Counted from the first letter of the stretch, positions 33,779-43,363 are shown. The stretch is DNA of 64,000 nt from Sphingopyxis panaciterrulae (GCF_014199295.1 NZ_JACIJH010000003.1:186001-250000), one strand, 5' to 3'. Notes: generated by a model not told the origin, from the letters alone. Program-made: numbers and translations.

Positions 33779-34360
33779 ATGTTCAACGACATCTCCTCGC
33801 TTCGCTCGCACCTCGCCACCCGCCGCTCGGGCAAGGCGCGCGACATGATCGCGCCGGGGCCCGACACCGCCGAATTGCGCGCCATCATCGCGCTCGCGCT
33901 GCGCACGCCCGACCATGGCAAGCTCGCGCCGTGGCGCATCGTCACGATCGCCGACGACCAGCGCGAGACCTTTGCCGCGCTCCTCAAGCGCGCCTGGGTC
34001 GCCGAGAATCCGGGCGCCGAGGGGAAGGATCTTTCCCCGCTCGATCAGTTCGCGCATCAGGCACCCAGCCTTCTCGTGCTGATCTCCGCGCCCGTCCGGG
34101 ACAGCAAGATTCCGGTCTGGGAACAGCAGATGTCGGCGGGCGCGCTCGGCATGAACCTGCTCCACGCCGCCCATGCCCACGGCTATGTCGGAAGCTGGCT
34201 GACCGGATGGGCAGCCTACAGCCCCGCGGTCGCGGCCGCCTTCGGTGTCGGCGAGGGCGAGACCGTCACCGGCTATTTCTTCTTCGGCACCCCCGGCGAC
34301 CCGCTCAAGGAACGGCCGCGACCGGATTATGATGCCGTGGTGAGTCAATGGGACATATAA
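33779..34360 (+). CDS. Nitroreductase family protein
   Basis: This 193-residue FMN-dependent NAD(P)H oxidoreductase is close to the YdjA-like group. LATRRSGKARDMIAPG carries the RRS FMN-phosphate motif, APWRIVTI the usual PWR, and LGMNLLHAAHAHGYVGSWLTGW the second FMN region. VTGYFFFGTPGDP is the C-terminal strand. The ATG at 33779 gives the expected family length. The substrate is unknown. It is followed by a short GntR regulator gene. Confidence 0.9.
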   Translation: MFNDISSLRSHLATRRSGKARDMIAPGPDTAELRAIIALALRTPDHGKLAPWRIVTIADDQRETFAALLKRAWVAENPGAEGKDLSPLDQFAHQAPSLLVLISAPVRDSKIPVWEQQMSAGALGMNLLHAAHAHGYVGSWLTGWAAYSPAVAAAFGVGEGETVTGYFFFGTPGDPLKERPRPDYDAVVSQWDI

Positions 34361-34376
34361 TATCGCCCATGAGGGA

Positions 34377-34399
34377 AAATCGGTAACGATCACCGATTT
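34377..34399. promoter_or_regulatory. Inverted repeat AAATCGGT-N7-ACCGATTT, probable GntR operator
   Basis: A perfect 8-base inverted repeat with a 7-base spacer lies 34 bases before the gntR-type gene and just after the nitroreductase stop. Its position fits autoregulation by the GntR protein; this is inference. Confidence 0.55.
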
Positions 34400-34432
34400 G
34401 ACTGTGCTGCTGTCTTATGGCATTAAAGCGGC

Positions 34433-34780
34433 ATGCTCGACCAGACCAAGCCCGTTTACCAGCGCCTGCGCGATGTGATCGCCAACGCCATCCTCGACGG
34501 CACCTATCGCGACGGCGACATGCTGCCGTCGGTCCGCGCCCTCGCCGCGGAGGAAGGCGCGAACCCGCTGACCGTCGCCAAGGCCTATCAGACCTTTCAG
34601 GACGAGGGGCTGGTCACGGTGAAGCGCGGGGTCGGCATGTTCGTCGCGGCGGGCGCGACCGAGCGGCTGCGCGACCTGATGCGTCAGGATTTCCTGACCA
34701 ACATCTGGCCCCCCGTCGCGCAGCAGATTCGCCGCATCGGCCTCGACGCGCGCACCTTGCTCGATCTGACCGAGGCGTAA
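34433..34780 (+). CDS. Short GntR family regulator (YtrA type)
   Basis: This 115-residue GntR protein is composed almost only of the winged helix: KPVYQRLRDVIANAILDGTY, DMLPSVRALAAEEGANPLTVAKAYQTFQDEG and LVTVKRGVGMFVA. A short C-terminal helix (GATERLRDLMRQDFL to QQIRRIGLDA) replaces the large ligand domain, as in the YtrA subfamily. YtrA members usually control ABC transporters, but none is adjacent. A likely operator is just upstream. Confidence 0.9.
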   Translation: MLDQTKPVYQRLRDVIANAILDGTYRDGDMLPSVRALAAEEGANPLTVAKAYQTFQDEGLVTVKRGVGMFVAAGATERLRDLMRQDFLTNIWPPVAQQIRRIGLDARTLLDLTEA

Positions 34781-34789
34781 CTCTTCATC

Positions 34790-34817
34790 GTCATTGCGAG
34801 CGAAGCGAAGCAATGAC
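34790..34817. repeat. Short palindromic repeat, 'GTCATTGCGAGCGAAGC' family
   Basis: GTCATTGCGAGCGAAGCGAA followed by GCAATGAC forms a compact hairpin between the convergent gntR and TPR genes; it may also act as a terminator. It is related to 12923-12956 and 17760-17850. Confidence 0.7.
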
Positions 34818-34832
34818 GGATAAGGGCAATCC

Positions 34833-36680
34833 TTACCGCCCGATCTGCGCCGCCTTGTCGCGCAGCGCCTCGGCATTCTTCGCATCGCCCTGCCCGGCCA
34901 GCAGTTCGGCATAGAGCAGCATGATCTCCCCGTTCAGCGGCTGCAACCGATAGGCGCGCGCGGCGAGCGGCAGCGCGCGGACGGGATCGCCCTTCGCCAT
35001 CCAGGCGCGCGCGAGATCGCGCAGCACGACAACGTCGCGGTCGCCGATGCGGCGGCGTACCCGATCCAGATGCGCGATCGCCTGATCCCACCGCTCCATG
35101 TCCATCGCCAGCGCCGCGGCAAGCCGGTCGGCGGCAACGCTCGACGGCTGGCTGTCGCGCAGCGCGAGGACGGCGGCGCCCGACCCCGCCGGGTCGCCCG
35201 CGCGGAACAGCGCGTTGGCGAGGCGCAGCGCCGGCGCCTCGCCCGCATCGAGGTCGCGCGCCTTGCGATAGGCCGCGACCGCAAGCTCATAGCGCCCGCC
35301 CGCCATCGCCGCGTCGCCGAACAGCAGATGCGCGTCGGCGACGCCGGGATTGGCGTCGCGCAGCTTCGTCGCGCGCGCGATGGCGCGGGCGAACCGGTCG
35401 TGCGCGATGTCGGCGGAGATCGCCGGGATCGCCTTCGACGGGTCGAGCGGCGCCGCATCGGCCGCCATCGCCACCAGTGTATCGTCCCCGTCGAGCGCGA
35501 AAGGCGCCGCCTCGCCGGGTGAAAGCGCCGCCGCGCGCGCCTGGAGCGCCGCCGATTCCTGCATCCGCCCGCGCTCGGCGGCGACGCGCGCGGCGAGCAG
35601 CAGCGACCAGCTATCGGCATCGGCGCGCGCGACGATCGGCGCCAGCGCCTCCGCCGCACCCTCGCTGTCGGCATCGGCCCAGTTCGCCGCCGCCAGCAGG
35701 CGCCGTGCGGTGAAATTGTGCGGCTGCGCCTCGACCAGCCGTTCCGACCAGCTCGCCGACAGCGCCTGCCCGCCGAGTTCGAGCTCGACGATCGCACTCA
35801 GCAGCAGGAAGCCTGGCTCGTCATCCATTTGCCCGCGCGTGCGCTGGAGCAGGCTGCGCGCGAGCGCGAAGCGCCCGGCGCGCGCCGCCAGCACGGCTTG
35901 CAGATAATAGAGCCGCGGCTCGCCGGGCACGATCGCCGCCGCCCGGCGCAGCGCGGTCAGCATGTCGCGATAGCGGCCGAGGTCGCCCAGCGTCGCCGCC
36001 TGGTCGATCAGCGCCTCGGCATTGCCCGGATCGGCGGCGAGCGCCTTGTCGTACCAATCGAGCGCCGCCGTCAGCCCCTGCTGGTCGCGGATCAGATTGG
36101 CCTTGAGCGCGAATGCGGCGCTGTTCGTCGGGTCGAGCTCGATGGCATAGTCGACCGCATCGCGCGCGCCGAGCGTGTCGGCGCTCGCCTCGCGGAACCG
36201 CGCGACGTCGACCCACAGCGCCGCCTCGTGCGGCAGTTCGCGCACCGCCCGGTCGAGCGCCGCGCGCGCCGCGCCGAGATCGCCGTCCGCCAGATGCACG
36301 TCGGCGGCGACCCACGCCGCCTCGCCCGCCATGTCGGCCGCGATCGGGCCGGCGTCGAGCACCGCGAGCGCCCGCCTCCCGTCATCCTGCATCGCATAGG
36401 CGCGCGCGAGCAGCGGACGCAGCACCGCGGCATTGCCGCCTGCTGCCAGCGCCTCCTTCACCGCCGCCTCGGCCGCGACGCCGTCGCCGAGCCGCGTCGC
36501 GACGCGCGCCAGCGCCACGCGCTCGACCACCGCCTCCGGATTGTCGGCGATCGCGTCCTCCAGCGCCGCGCGCTGCCGTTCCAGCGCCGCGCGCGCATCG
36601 TCGGGCCGCGACCCGCCGCACCCGGCGAGCAACAGCGCCGCGCCCAGCAGCGCGCCGGACCAGAGGCGGCGCTTCGTCAT
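34833..36680 (-). CDS. TPR-repeat lipoprotein of the PEP-CTERM/Prs system
   Basis: This 615-residue lipoprotein has lipobox LLLAGC (about residue 21), followed by tandem tetratricopeptide repeats; DAVDYAIELDPTNSAAFALKAN, ALDWYDKALAADPGNAEALI and AVAAYRKARDLDAGEAPALR are clear examples. In exosortase/PEP-CTERM loci a TPR protein (PrsT-like) is encoded next to prsK and prsR. Here its ATG directly follows the prsR stop (TGAATG), so it is the last gene of the operon. It probably scaffolds exopolysaccharide export; this is inferred from context. Confidence 0.85.
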   Translation of the reverse strand: MTKRRLWSGALLGAALLLAGCGGSRPDDARAALERQRAALEDAIADNPEAVVERVALARVATRLGDGVAAEAAVKEALAAGGNAAVLRPLLARAYAMQDDGRRALAVLDAGPIAADMAGEAAWVAADVHLADGDLGAARAALDRAVRELPHEAALWVDVARFREASADTLGARDAVDYAIELDPTNSAAFALKANLIRDQQGLTAALDWYDKALAADPGNAEALIDQAATLGDLGRYRDMLTALRRAAAIVPGEPRLYYLQAVLAARAGRFALARSLLQRTRGQMDDEPGFLLLSAIVELELGGQALSASWSERLVEAQPHNFTARRLLAAANWADADSEGAAEALAPIVARADADSWSLLLAARVAAERGRMQESAALQARAAALSPGEAAPFALDGDDTLVAMAADAAPLDPSKAIPAISADIAHDRFARAIARATKLRDANPGVADAHLLFGDAAMAGGRYELAVAAYRKARDLDAGEAPALRLANALFRAGDPAGSGAAVLALRDSQPSSVAADRLAAALAMDMERWDQAIAHLDRVRRRIGDRDVVVLRDLARAWMAKGDPVRALPLAARAYRLQPLNGEIMLLYAELLAGQGDAKNAEALRDKAAQIGR

Positions 36681-38060
36681 TCAGGCCTGCATCCGATATT
36701 GCCTGAGCAGGTCATAGAGCGTCGGCCGGCTGATCCCGAGCAGCTTCGCGGCGGCCGAGATATTGCCCTCGCTCTGCGTCATCGCGCGGCGGATCGCGAC
36801 GCGATCGGCCGCCTCGCGGGCGCTGCGCAGGTTGAGCCACGCTTCTTCGTCCGCCCCGTCCGCCGCGCCGCCCGCCAGGTCGAGATCGTCCTTCGTCACC
36901 AGCTTGCCGTCCGCCATGATGACCGCGCGCTTGACCCGGTTTTCCAGCTCACGGACATTGCCCGGCCAGCGCGCCTCGTCGATCGCCTGCAAGGCATCGG
37001 GCGCGAAGCCGCGAACGCCGGGGCTCATCTCGGGCGCATATTGGTGAAGGAAATGGCGCGCGAGCAGCACCGCGTCGCCTGGCCGATCCGCAAGCGCGGG
37101 GATCTTCACCACCATTTCGGCCAGCCGATAATAAAGGTCGTCGCGAAAGCTGCCCGCGGCGATCATCGCGTCGAGATCGCGGTGGGTCGCGCAGACGATC
37201 CGCGTATCGACCGCGATCGCCTTGCGCCCGCCGATGCGCTCGATCGTCCGTTCCTGAAGGAAACGCAGCAGCTTGACCTGCAAGGGCAGCGGAATGTCGC
37301 CGACCTCGTCGAGGAACAGAGTGCCGCCGTGCGCCAGCTCGATCTTGCCCTCGGTCGTCTTGACCGCGCCGGTGAACGCCCCCTTTTCGTGCCCGAACAA
37401 TTCGCTTTCGAGCAGATTTTCGGGGATGGCGGCGCAGTTGATCGCGACGAAGGCACCGTCGCGCCGCGCGCTCGTCTGATGCAGGCCGCGCGCGAGCAGT
37501 TCCTTGCCGGTGCCGCTCGCGCCGAGCAGCATCACCGACACGTCGAGGTTCGCGACGCGCTCGATCGTCCGCGCGACCTTCAGCATCTCGGGCGCGCCGG
37601 TCATCATTCCGCCGAGCACGCGATTGTCGCTCGCCCTCGCCTCGGCGAGCCGGGCATTCTCGACCTCCAGATCGCGAACATGAAAGGCGCGGCGGACGAT
37701 CAGCCCCAGCTCCTCGATATCGATCGGCTTCTGATAGAAATCCCACGCCCCGTCCGCGATCGCCCGCAGCGCGCTGTCGCGCTCGCCATGTCCCGACACG
37801 ACGATGACCTTGGTGTCGGGCTTCGTCTCCAGGATCGCACGCAGCAGGCGAAACCCTTCGTGCGTCCCGTCGGGGTCGGGCGGCAGACCAAGGTCGAGCG
37901 TCACCACCGCCGGCTCCTCGGCGCGCAGCAATTCCATCGCCGCGTCATGGTCGCCGGCGATCAGCACCGTATAATCGTCATAGGCCCATTTGAGCTGCGT
38001 CTGCAGCCCCGGGTCATCCTCGACCACCAGCAGAATATGTTGTTCGGTCCCCCCACTCAT
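36681..38060 (-). CDS. prsR: PEP-CTERM-box response regulator PrsR, sigma54 activator
   Basis: This 459-residue NtrC-family regulator has a receiver with Asp56 in VVTLDLGLP and Lys111 in FYQKPID. The AAA+ domain carries MLLGASGTGKELLARGLH, an intact GAFTGA in HEKGAFTGAVK and GGTLFLDEVGDIPL (Walker B). The Fis HTH NISAAAKLLGISRPTLYDLLRQY ends the protein. With PrsK just upstream (2-base gap) it forms the two-component pair that, in the established Prs system, drives sigma54 promoters of exopolysaccharide and PEP-CTERM genes. It contrasts with the altered activator at 15247. Confidence 0.94.
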   Translation of the reverse strand: MSGGTEQHILLVVEDDPGLQTQLKWAYDDYTVLIAGDHDAAMELLRAEEPAVVTLDLGLPPDPDGTHEGFRLLRAILETKPDTKVIVVSGHGERDSALRAIADGAWDFYQKPIDIEELGLIVRRAFHVRDLEVENARLAEARASDNRVLGGMMTGAPEMLKVARTIERVANLDVSVMLLGASGTGKELLARGLHQTSARRDGAFVAINCAAIPENLLESELFGHEKGAFTGAVKTTEGKIELAHGGTLFLDEVGDIPLPLQVKLLRFLQERTIERIGGRKAIAVDTRIVCATHRDLDAMIAAGSFRDDLYYRLAEMVVKIPALADRPGDAVLLARHFLHQYAPEMSPGVRGFAPDALQAIDEARWPGNVRELENRVKRAVIMADGKLVTKDDLDLAGGAADGADEEAWLNLRSAREAADRVAIRRAMTQSEGNISAAAKLLGISRPTLYDLLRQYRMQA

Positions 38061-38062
38061 CG

Positions 38063-40183
38063 TCAACTCGCTTCCTTCATCACGGCTTCCGCGCTCCGCG
38101 CCCCCGCATCGGTATGCGGCAGCCGCAGGGCGAAGCAGCTCCCCTTCCCCGCCTCGCTCGCCACCTCGATCGTTCCACCCATCGCCTGCGCCAGTTGCAG
38201 CGCCTCGAAGGCGCCGAGCCCGAAGCCCGCCACCTTGGTCGAGACGAAGGGCTTGAACAGCTCGCGCTGCACGAAATCGCGGGTCATCCCGCGACCTTCG
38301 TCGATCACCTCGATCCGCACCTGCCCCGCCTCGCTCGCCGCGACGATCTGGACCGGACGGTCGGGTGGCGATGCGTCGATCGCATTGTCGACCAGATGCC
38401 GGACGATCTGGCCGATCGCGGCGGCATCGCCCCAGGCGGCAAGGCCGGTTTCGCATCCGGCGAACACCGCGTGCCGCGGCCGCCTTTCCTCGGCGACGGC
38501 GCTGAGCAGCGGCTCGATCAGCACCCGCCCCGCCTCGGCGGCGCGGCCCGGCGCGCGCGGGGACAGGCGGGCGAGCAGGCCGGAGAGGCGGCCCGCCGAG
38601 CCTTTCAGCGTCGCGACCATGTCGGCGCGGAATTCGGGCTTGTCGGCGTGACGTTCGGCATTGCGCGCGAGCAGCGAAAGCTGGCTCGCCAGATTCTTGA
38701 TGTCGTGCATGATGAACGCGAAGCGGCGGTTGAACTCGTCGAAGCGCTGCGCCTCCGACAGCGCCGCCTGGCTCTGCGATTCGGCAAGATAGCTCGCCGC
38801 CTGCCGCCCCGCGATGCGCAGCACGTCGAGGTCCTCCCAGTCGAGCGCGCGCGCCGCCGCCGGCCGCTGGAGCACCGCCGCCGCGATCATCCGCTGGAAA
38901 TGGAGCAGCGGCACGACCACCCAGGCGCGCTCCTCGGCCAGCAGCCAGGCGGGGATCGCCAGATCCTCCGCCATCTGCCCGCCGCCGCGGCGCAATGCGT
39001 CGAGATCGACTATATGCTGCGTTTCCTGCAGCATGAAGGCACAGCGCAGCGACAACGCCGCCTCGCCGCCGAACGCCTCCGGATCGAGCGCATCGGGCCA
39101 TCGCCACGCCTCGGCGATGCGAAAGCCGCCCTGCGCGTCGGGCAGCATCAGCAGCGCGGCGGGACTCCCGGTCAGTTCGGCAAGCGCCTCGGCGGTGCGG
39201 CGATGAAGGCTCCCGCCCGTTTCCGTCCCCGTCTCGGCCAGCGTCGCGGTGAAGCGCATCCATTCGGTGCGATAATCATAGCGATGCTCGAAGAAATGTT
39301 TGGAGATGGTCACCGACAGCCACGCCCGCGCGCGCGCCGACAGAAAGAGCAGCCCCCCGGCACCGAGCGCGACGCAAAGGAACAACCCCTGCGCCAGCTC
39401 GCCATAATCCCCGCCGGCCACCCGCGCGACCGCGCCCGCGAGGCCGATCAGCACCAGATAGGCCGCCGCGCCAAGCAGGACGATCGCCCGCATCGCCGCG
39501 GTGCGCGACAGCCGCATCCGCTCGCGCCCGATGTCCATCGCGGCGATCACGAAGGTCGGCAGCAGCAGCAGCGCGACCGCGGGCGACAGCAGCAGCAGCG
39601 TCGTCGCGCGCTGCCCGGTCAGCGCGCCGATGAGCTGGACGTTGAGTTCATAGCCCCACAGCATCGCGAAGCCGCCCGCCACCGCGAGCAGCGGCATGCG
39701 CAGCCCGGCGCTGCCGTGGCGCACCCCGCTGTCGACGAGCAGCAGGCCGCCCACCGCCGCGATCATCGCGACGAGCGCGAGGCCGGGTGCCATCGCCGGC
39801 TGCGCGAGCAGGCTGCCGCTCGCCTGCGCGACGGCCGCGGCGGCGGTCGCGACGACGCAGATGGTGACGAGCAGGCGCCGGATCAGCCGCAGCGGACGCG
39901 ACATCGGCGCCCGCTCGGTCCAGAAGGTCGCGCCGAGCCAGCCGAGCCACGCGATGTCGCGCAGCATCCGGCCGACCAGCGCCTCGTTCGATCCGGGGCC
40001 GAACAGCCAGACCGGCAGGCACCAGAGCGCCGTCGCCGCCGCCGCCGCGATCAGCCAGCGCGGCGCCGGCATCAGCGCCGCCATCCGCCGCCGCGGCCGT
40101 GCCAGCAGCCACAGCGTCGCGCCGGCGAAGCCCGCCAGCGCGGCGGCCGCCAACAGGTCCGACAAGGCGGAAAGCGGCCCCAC
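38063..40183 (-). CDS. prsK: PEP-CTERM system sensor histidine kinase PrsK
   Basis: This protein of about 706 residues has an N-terminal array of about nine membrane helices, a GAF-like middle domain (LHRRTAEALAELTGSPAALL), then a histidine kinase domain with FAFIMHDIKNLASQLSLLARN (phosphorylatable His), DNAIDASPPDRP (N box) and GLGAFEALQLAQAMGG (G box). GTG at 40183, two bases past the glycosyltransferase stop, was preferred because the first helix begins at once; an upstream codon at 40207 would add eight residues. It is coupled to prsR. Confidence 0.92.
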   Translation of the reverse strand: MGPLSALSDLLAAAALAGFAGATLWLLARPRRRMAALMPAPRWLIAAAAATALWCLPVWLFGPGSNEALVGRMLRDIAWLGWLGATFWTERAPMSRPLRLIRRLLVTICVVATAAAAVAQASGSLLAQPAMAPGLALVAMIAAVGGLLLVDSGVRHGSAGLRMPLLAVAGGFAMLWGYELNVQLIGALTGQRATTLLLLSPAVALLLLPTFVIAAMDIGRERMRLSRTAAMRAIVLLGAAAYLVLIGLAGAVARVAGGDYGELAQGLFLCVALGAGGLLFLSARARAWLSVTISKHFFEHRYDYRTEWMRFTATLAETGTETGGSLHRRTAEALAELTGSPAALLMLPDAQGGFRIAEAWRWPDALDPEAFGGEAALSLRCAFMLQETQHIVDLDALRRGGGQMAEDLAIPAWLLAEERAWVVVPLLHFQRMIAAAVLQRPAAARALDWEDLDVLRIAGRQAASYLAESQSQAALSEAQRFDEFNRRFAFIMHDIKNLASQLSLLARNAERHADKPEFRADMVATLKGSAGRLSGLLARLSPRAPGRAAEAGRVLIEPLLSAVAEERRPRHAVFAGCETGLAAWGDAAAIGQIVRHLVDNAIDASPPDRPVQIVAASEAGQVRIEVIDEGRGMTRDFVQRELFKPFVSTKVAGFGLGAFEALQLAQAMGGTIEVASEAGKGSCFALRLPHTDAGARSAEAVMKEAS

Positions 40184-40185
40184 GC

Positions 40186-41574
40186 TCAGCGCGCGCCCTC
40201 GGGCCACAGCACGACGCGCACCGTCTGCAGCAGGATCAGCAGGTCGAGGAAGGGCGAATAATTCTTCGCATAATAAAGATCATATTCCAGCTTCGCACGC
40301 GCATCCTCGACCGAGGCGCCATAGGGATAGTTGATCTGCGCCCAGCCGGTCAGCCCCGGCTTCACCATGTGCCGCTCGGCATAAAAGGGCAGCTCGCGCG
40401 TCAGTTCCTCGACGAAGCTCGGCCGCTCGGGGCGCGGGCCGACAAAGCTCATCTCGCCCTTCAGCACGCACCAGGTCTGCGGCAACTCGTCGATCCTGAG
40501 CTTGCGGATGATGCGGCCGACGCGGGTGATGCGCGGATCATTCTCGCTCGCCCACACCGCCTGGCCCGCGGCCTCCGCGTCGGTCCGCATCGACCGGATC
40601 TTGACGATGTCATAGGGTTCGCCGAACAGCCCGACGCGCGGCTGGCGATAGAAGACCGGTCCTTTGCTGTCGAGCTTCACCGCGATACCCGCGACGACCA
40701 CCAGCGGCAGGCCGACGACCAGCACGATCAGGCTGGCGGCGATGTCGAAGAGGCGCTTGCCCGCCTTCGATATCCGCTGCCCCGCCGAAAAGCCGTCGGA
40801 GAAGATCAGCCCGCTCGGGTTGGTCGTCGCCAGGTCGACGCGCCCCGTCTCGCGCTCGAGAAAGCTCGCGATGTCGTTGACATGCACCCCGGTCGTCTTG
40901 ACGCGCAGCAGGTCGGCGAGCGGCAGTGCGCCGCGCCGGTCCTCGATCGCCAGCACCACCTCGCCCGCGCCCAGCGCGACGGCATGGTCGGCCAGGCTAG
41001 CAACGGCGGCGCGCGGCAGCGCCCCCGGCACCGCCGTCTCGCTCGCACGCATGGCGACGAAGCCGACGATGACCAGCCCGCTCCCGGGCTCGGCCGCCAG
41101 CGCCGCGAGCCGCGCCGCGCGCGGTCCGGCGCCCAGGACCAGGATACGTCGACGAAAGGCGTCGGCTCCCGCGGTCTGCGTGAGCAGCAGCCGGATCAGA
41201 AAGAGCGCCCCGATCGCAAAGAGCATCGCATAGAAGCTGTTCGCACGCCAAAGCGTCGCGGCCGGGAGCAGGAAGCGCAGCACCGAGAGGAAGATGACGC
41301 CGAGCGAGATCGCCGCGAGCAGCCGCGCGGTCGCGAAGCCCAGCCAGCGCAGCGCCGCCGTGCCGTACATGCCGACCGCCATCATCGCGAGGCTGTTGGC
41401 AAGCGCGAAGGTGAAGAGCGGCAGCCATCGATCGCCGATCGGGCCCGCATCGAAATCGGACAGATGGGCATAAAGATGCCACGCCGCCTCCGCCGAGAGC
41501 AGCAAGGCCGCGAACTCGATCAACGCGAGCCAGACGACCGCATATGGGACATAATGTTTGAACAACCGGAACAT
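40186..41574 (-). CDS. PEP-CTERM-type undecaprenyl-phosphate sugar phosphotransferase (TIGR03013-like)
   Basis: This 462-residue membrane enzyme probably starts exopolysaccharide repeat synthesis by linking a sugar-1-phosphate to undecaprenyl phosphate. Four N-terminal helices and a Rossmann-like middle domain (RRRILVLGAGPRAARLAALA) are followed by the bacterial sugar transferase domain: KRLFDIAASLIVLVVGLPLV, KIRSMRTDAE, LRIDELPQTWCVLKGEMSFV and GPRPERPSFVEEL. The ATG at 41574 begins at the first helix; an upstream in-frame codon at 41646 would add 24 charged residues. It heads the prsK-prsR-TPR operon. Confidence 0.92.
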   Translation of the reverse strand: MFRLFKHYVPYAVVWLALIEFAALLLSAEAAWHLYAHLSDFDAGPIGDRWLPLFTFALANSLAMMAVGMYGTAALRWLGFATARLLAAISLGVIFLSVLRFLLPAATLWRANSFYAMLFAIGALFLIRLLLTQTAGADAFRRRILVLGAGPRAARLAALAAEPGSGLVIVGFVAMRASETAVPGALPRAAVASLADHAVALGAGEVVLAIEDRRGALPLADLLRVKTTGVHVNDIASFLERETGRVDLATTNPSGLIFSDGFSAGQRISKAGKRLFDIAASLIVLVVGLPLVVVAGIAVKLDSKGPVFYRQPRVGLFGEPYDIVKIRSMRTDAEAAGQAVWASENDPRITRVGRIIRKLRIDELPQTWCVLKGEMSFVGPRPERPSFVEELTRELPFYAERHMVKPGLTGWAQINYPYGASVEDARAKLEYDLYYAKNYSPFLDLLILLQTVRVVLWPEGAR

Positions 41575-41776
41575 GGAATGGACGCGCCCTTTCAGGCCGC
41601 CGACCCTAGAGCCGAGGCGTGAAGTGTCGGTTAATTTTACACTCACCGTCGGGGACGCAACGCGGCGGACGGCGATAGGGCTGGCCCCGCCGATGCAGAC
41701 GTATTTGAAGCGGATGCAATTGCAGCGCGCCGATGCTTGTGGAATGAAACCTTCCGGACTGAAGGGGGGGACTCAA

Positions 41777-43363
41777 GTGACCGTGCAAGCCAGCGCCGCG
41801 GGGGGCGAACGCCGCATCTGGGCTTTCGTCGTCGGGGTTATCGCGGTGACCATCGGCGTCCTGCTGCACCTGCCGATGTTCTGGATGGGCCGCGACATGG
41901 GCTTTCGCATGGCCGGCATGCCGATGGACAACGGCATGATGGCGGGGATGGGGCTGATCGTCGGCGGCATCGGCCTGTCCGCCTGGGGCCTGCTCCCGCG
42001 CAATCTGGCGCAGCACATGGCGGCGTCGGGCGAACTGGTCGTCTCGGCGCCCGAGGATGCGCCCCTGTCGTGGGCGCACTGGCGGTTGATGGCGGTGCTC
42101 GTCGTCGCGCTGATCATCGACGTCATGAAGCCGGCGGCGCTCGGCTTCGTCATTCCCGGCATGATCGCCGAATATGGCGTGCCGCGCGAAACCGTCTCGC
42201 TCGTTCCCTTCTTCGCGCTGGTCGGCACCGTGTTCGGCTCCTTCCTGTGGGGCGCGGTCGCCGACGCCTATGGGCGCAAGGCGTCGATCCTGCTGTCGGC
42301 AGTCATGTTCGTCGGCACCTCGATCTGCGGCGCGATGCCGTCGCTGGCGTGGAACGTCGGCATGTGCTTCCTGATGGGCGCGGCGGCGGGCGGGATGCTG
42401 CCCGTCACCTATGCCCTGCTCGCCGAGATGATGCCGAGCCGCCACCGCGGCTGGAGCCTCGTCCTCGTCGGCGGACTCGGCGCGGTCGGCGGCTATGCCG
42501 CGGCCAGCCTGATCGCCGCCTGGCTCGAACCGGTGTTCAGTTGGCGTATCCTGTGGCTCGCCAATCTGCCGAGCGGGCTGCTGCTCGTGATGATGGGCGT
42601 CTTCATTCCCGAATCGGCGAAATTCCTGATGGCGCGCGGCCGGCGCGAAGAGGCGCAGCGGATCATGGCGCGCTTCGGATCGGGCATCCGCCGGGTCGCG
42701 CACGGCGCATCGGGCGCCGCGCGCGCCGCCGCCGCGCCGCTCACCGGGCGCGCGGTCGCTGGCAAGCTCGCGGCCCTCAGCCTGACCGCGCTGTGCTGGG
42801 GCTTCGTCAATTTCGGGCTGCTGCTGTGGCTGCCGGTCGAACTGGTCGCGCGCGGCTACAGCATGGAGGTGTCGAGCCGCCTGCTCGCCGCCTCGGCGCT
42901 GATCGCGCTGCCCACCGTCTTCCTCGTCGCCTGGATCTACAGCGCGTGGAGCACCAAGAAATCGGTGCTCGCGGCGATCGCGGTCACGCTGCTCGGTCTC
43001 GGCGGGGTGCTGTGGCTGGCGCTGGCGCGGGGGGCCAGCCCGGTGCTGCCCGTCGCGCTGCTGATCGTCGGCAGCAACGGCATCATCGCGATGATCCTGC
43101 CCTATGCCGCCGAAAGCTTCGCGCTGCGCATCCGCGGCCGCGCGACCGGCTGGGTCGCCGCATGCAGCAAGCTGGGCGGCGTGCTCGCGCAGGCGCTCGC
43201 CATCCTCGCGATCGTTCCGACGCTGGCGGTCAGCACGCTGATGATCGCGGTGCCGACCGCCCTCGCCTTCCTCCTCGTCGCCCGCTTCGGCCGCGAAACC
43301 CGCGGCACCGACCTGCGCGACCTCGACCCCGAAGGCCATGTGTTCGACAAGGCGGGGCTGTGA
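41777..43363 (+). CDS. MFS transporter with N-terminal helical extension
   Basis: This protein of about 528 residues is a major facilitator superfamily member. Two helices of the extension (FVVGVIAVTIGVLLHLPMFW and GMGLIVGGIGLSAWGLL) surround a Met-rich loop (MGRDMGFRMAGMPMDN). The MFS core follows with GSFLWGAVADAYGRKASILLS (motif A-like) and IPESAKFLMARGRREEAQRI, as in the sugar-porter/AAHS-like group. GTG at 41777 has an AAGGGGGGG ribosome site; ATG at 41744 is an alternative. The Met-rich loop might bind a soft metal, which is speculation. Confidence 0.83.
   Translation: MTVQASAAGGERRIWAFVVGVIAVTIGVLLHLPMFWMGRDMGFRMAGMPMDNGMMAGMGLIVGGIGLSAWGLLPRNLAQHMAASGELVVSAPEDAPLSWAHWRLMAVLVVALIIDVMKPAALGFVIPGMIAEYGVPRETVSLVPFFALVGTVFGSFLWGAVADAYGRKASILLSAVMFVGTSICGAMPSLAWNVGMCFLMGAAAGGMLPVTYALLAEMMPSRHRGWSLVLVGGLGAVGGYAAASLIAAWLEPVFSWRILWLANLPSGLLLVMMGVFIPESAKFLMARGRREEAQRIMARFGSGIRRVAHGASGAARAAAAPLTGRAVAGKLAALSLTALCWGFVNFGLLLWLPVELVARGYSMEVSSRLLAASALIALPTVFLVAWIYSAWSTKKSVLAAIAVTLLGLGGVLWLALARGASPVLPVALLIVGSNGIIAMILPYAAESFALRIRGRATGWVAACSKLGGVLAQALAILAIVPTLAVSTLMIAVPTALAFLLVARFGRETRGTDLRDLDPEGHVFDKAGL

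Noticed and set aside
35718..38651. A 977-codon open frame on the + strand, antisense to the TPR lipoprotein, prsR and part of prsK
   Set aside because: Composition is Arg/Ala/Gln-rich without any family motif, and it mirrors the GC-rich third-base pattern of real genes on the other strand.
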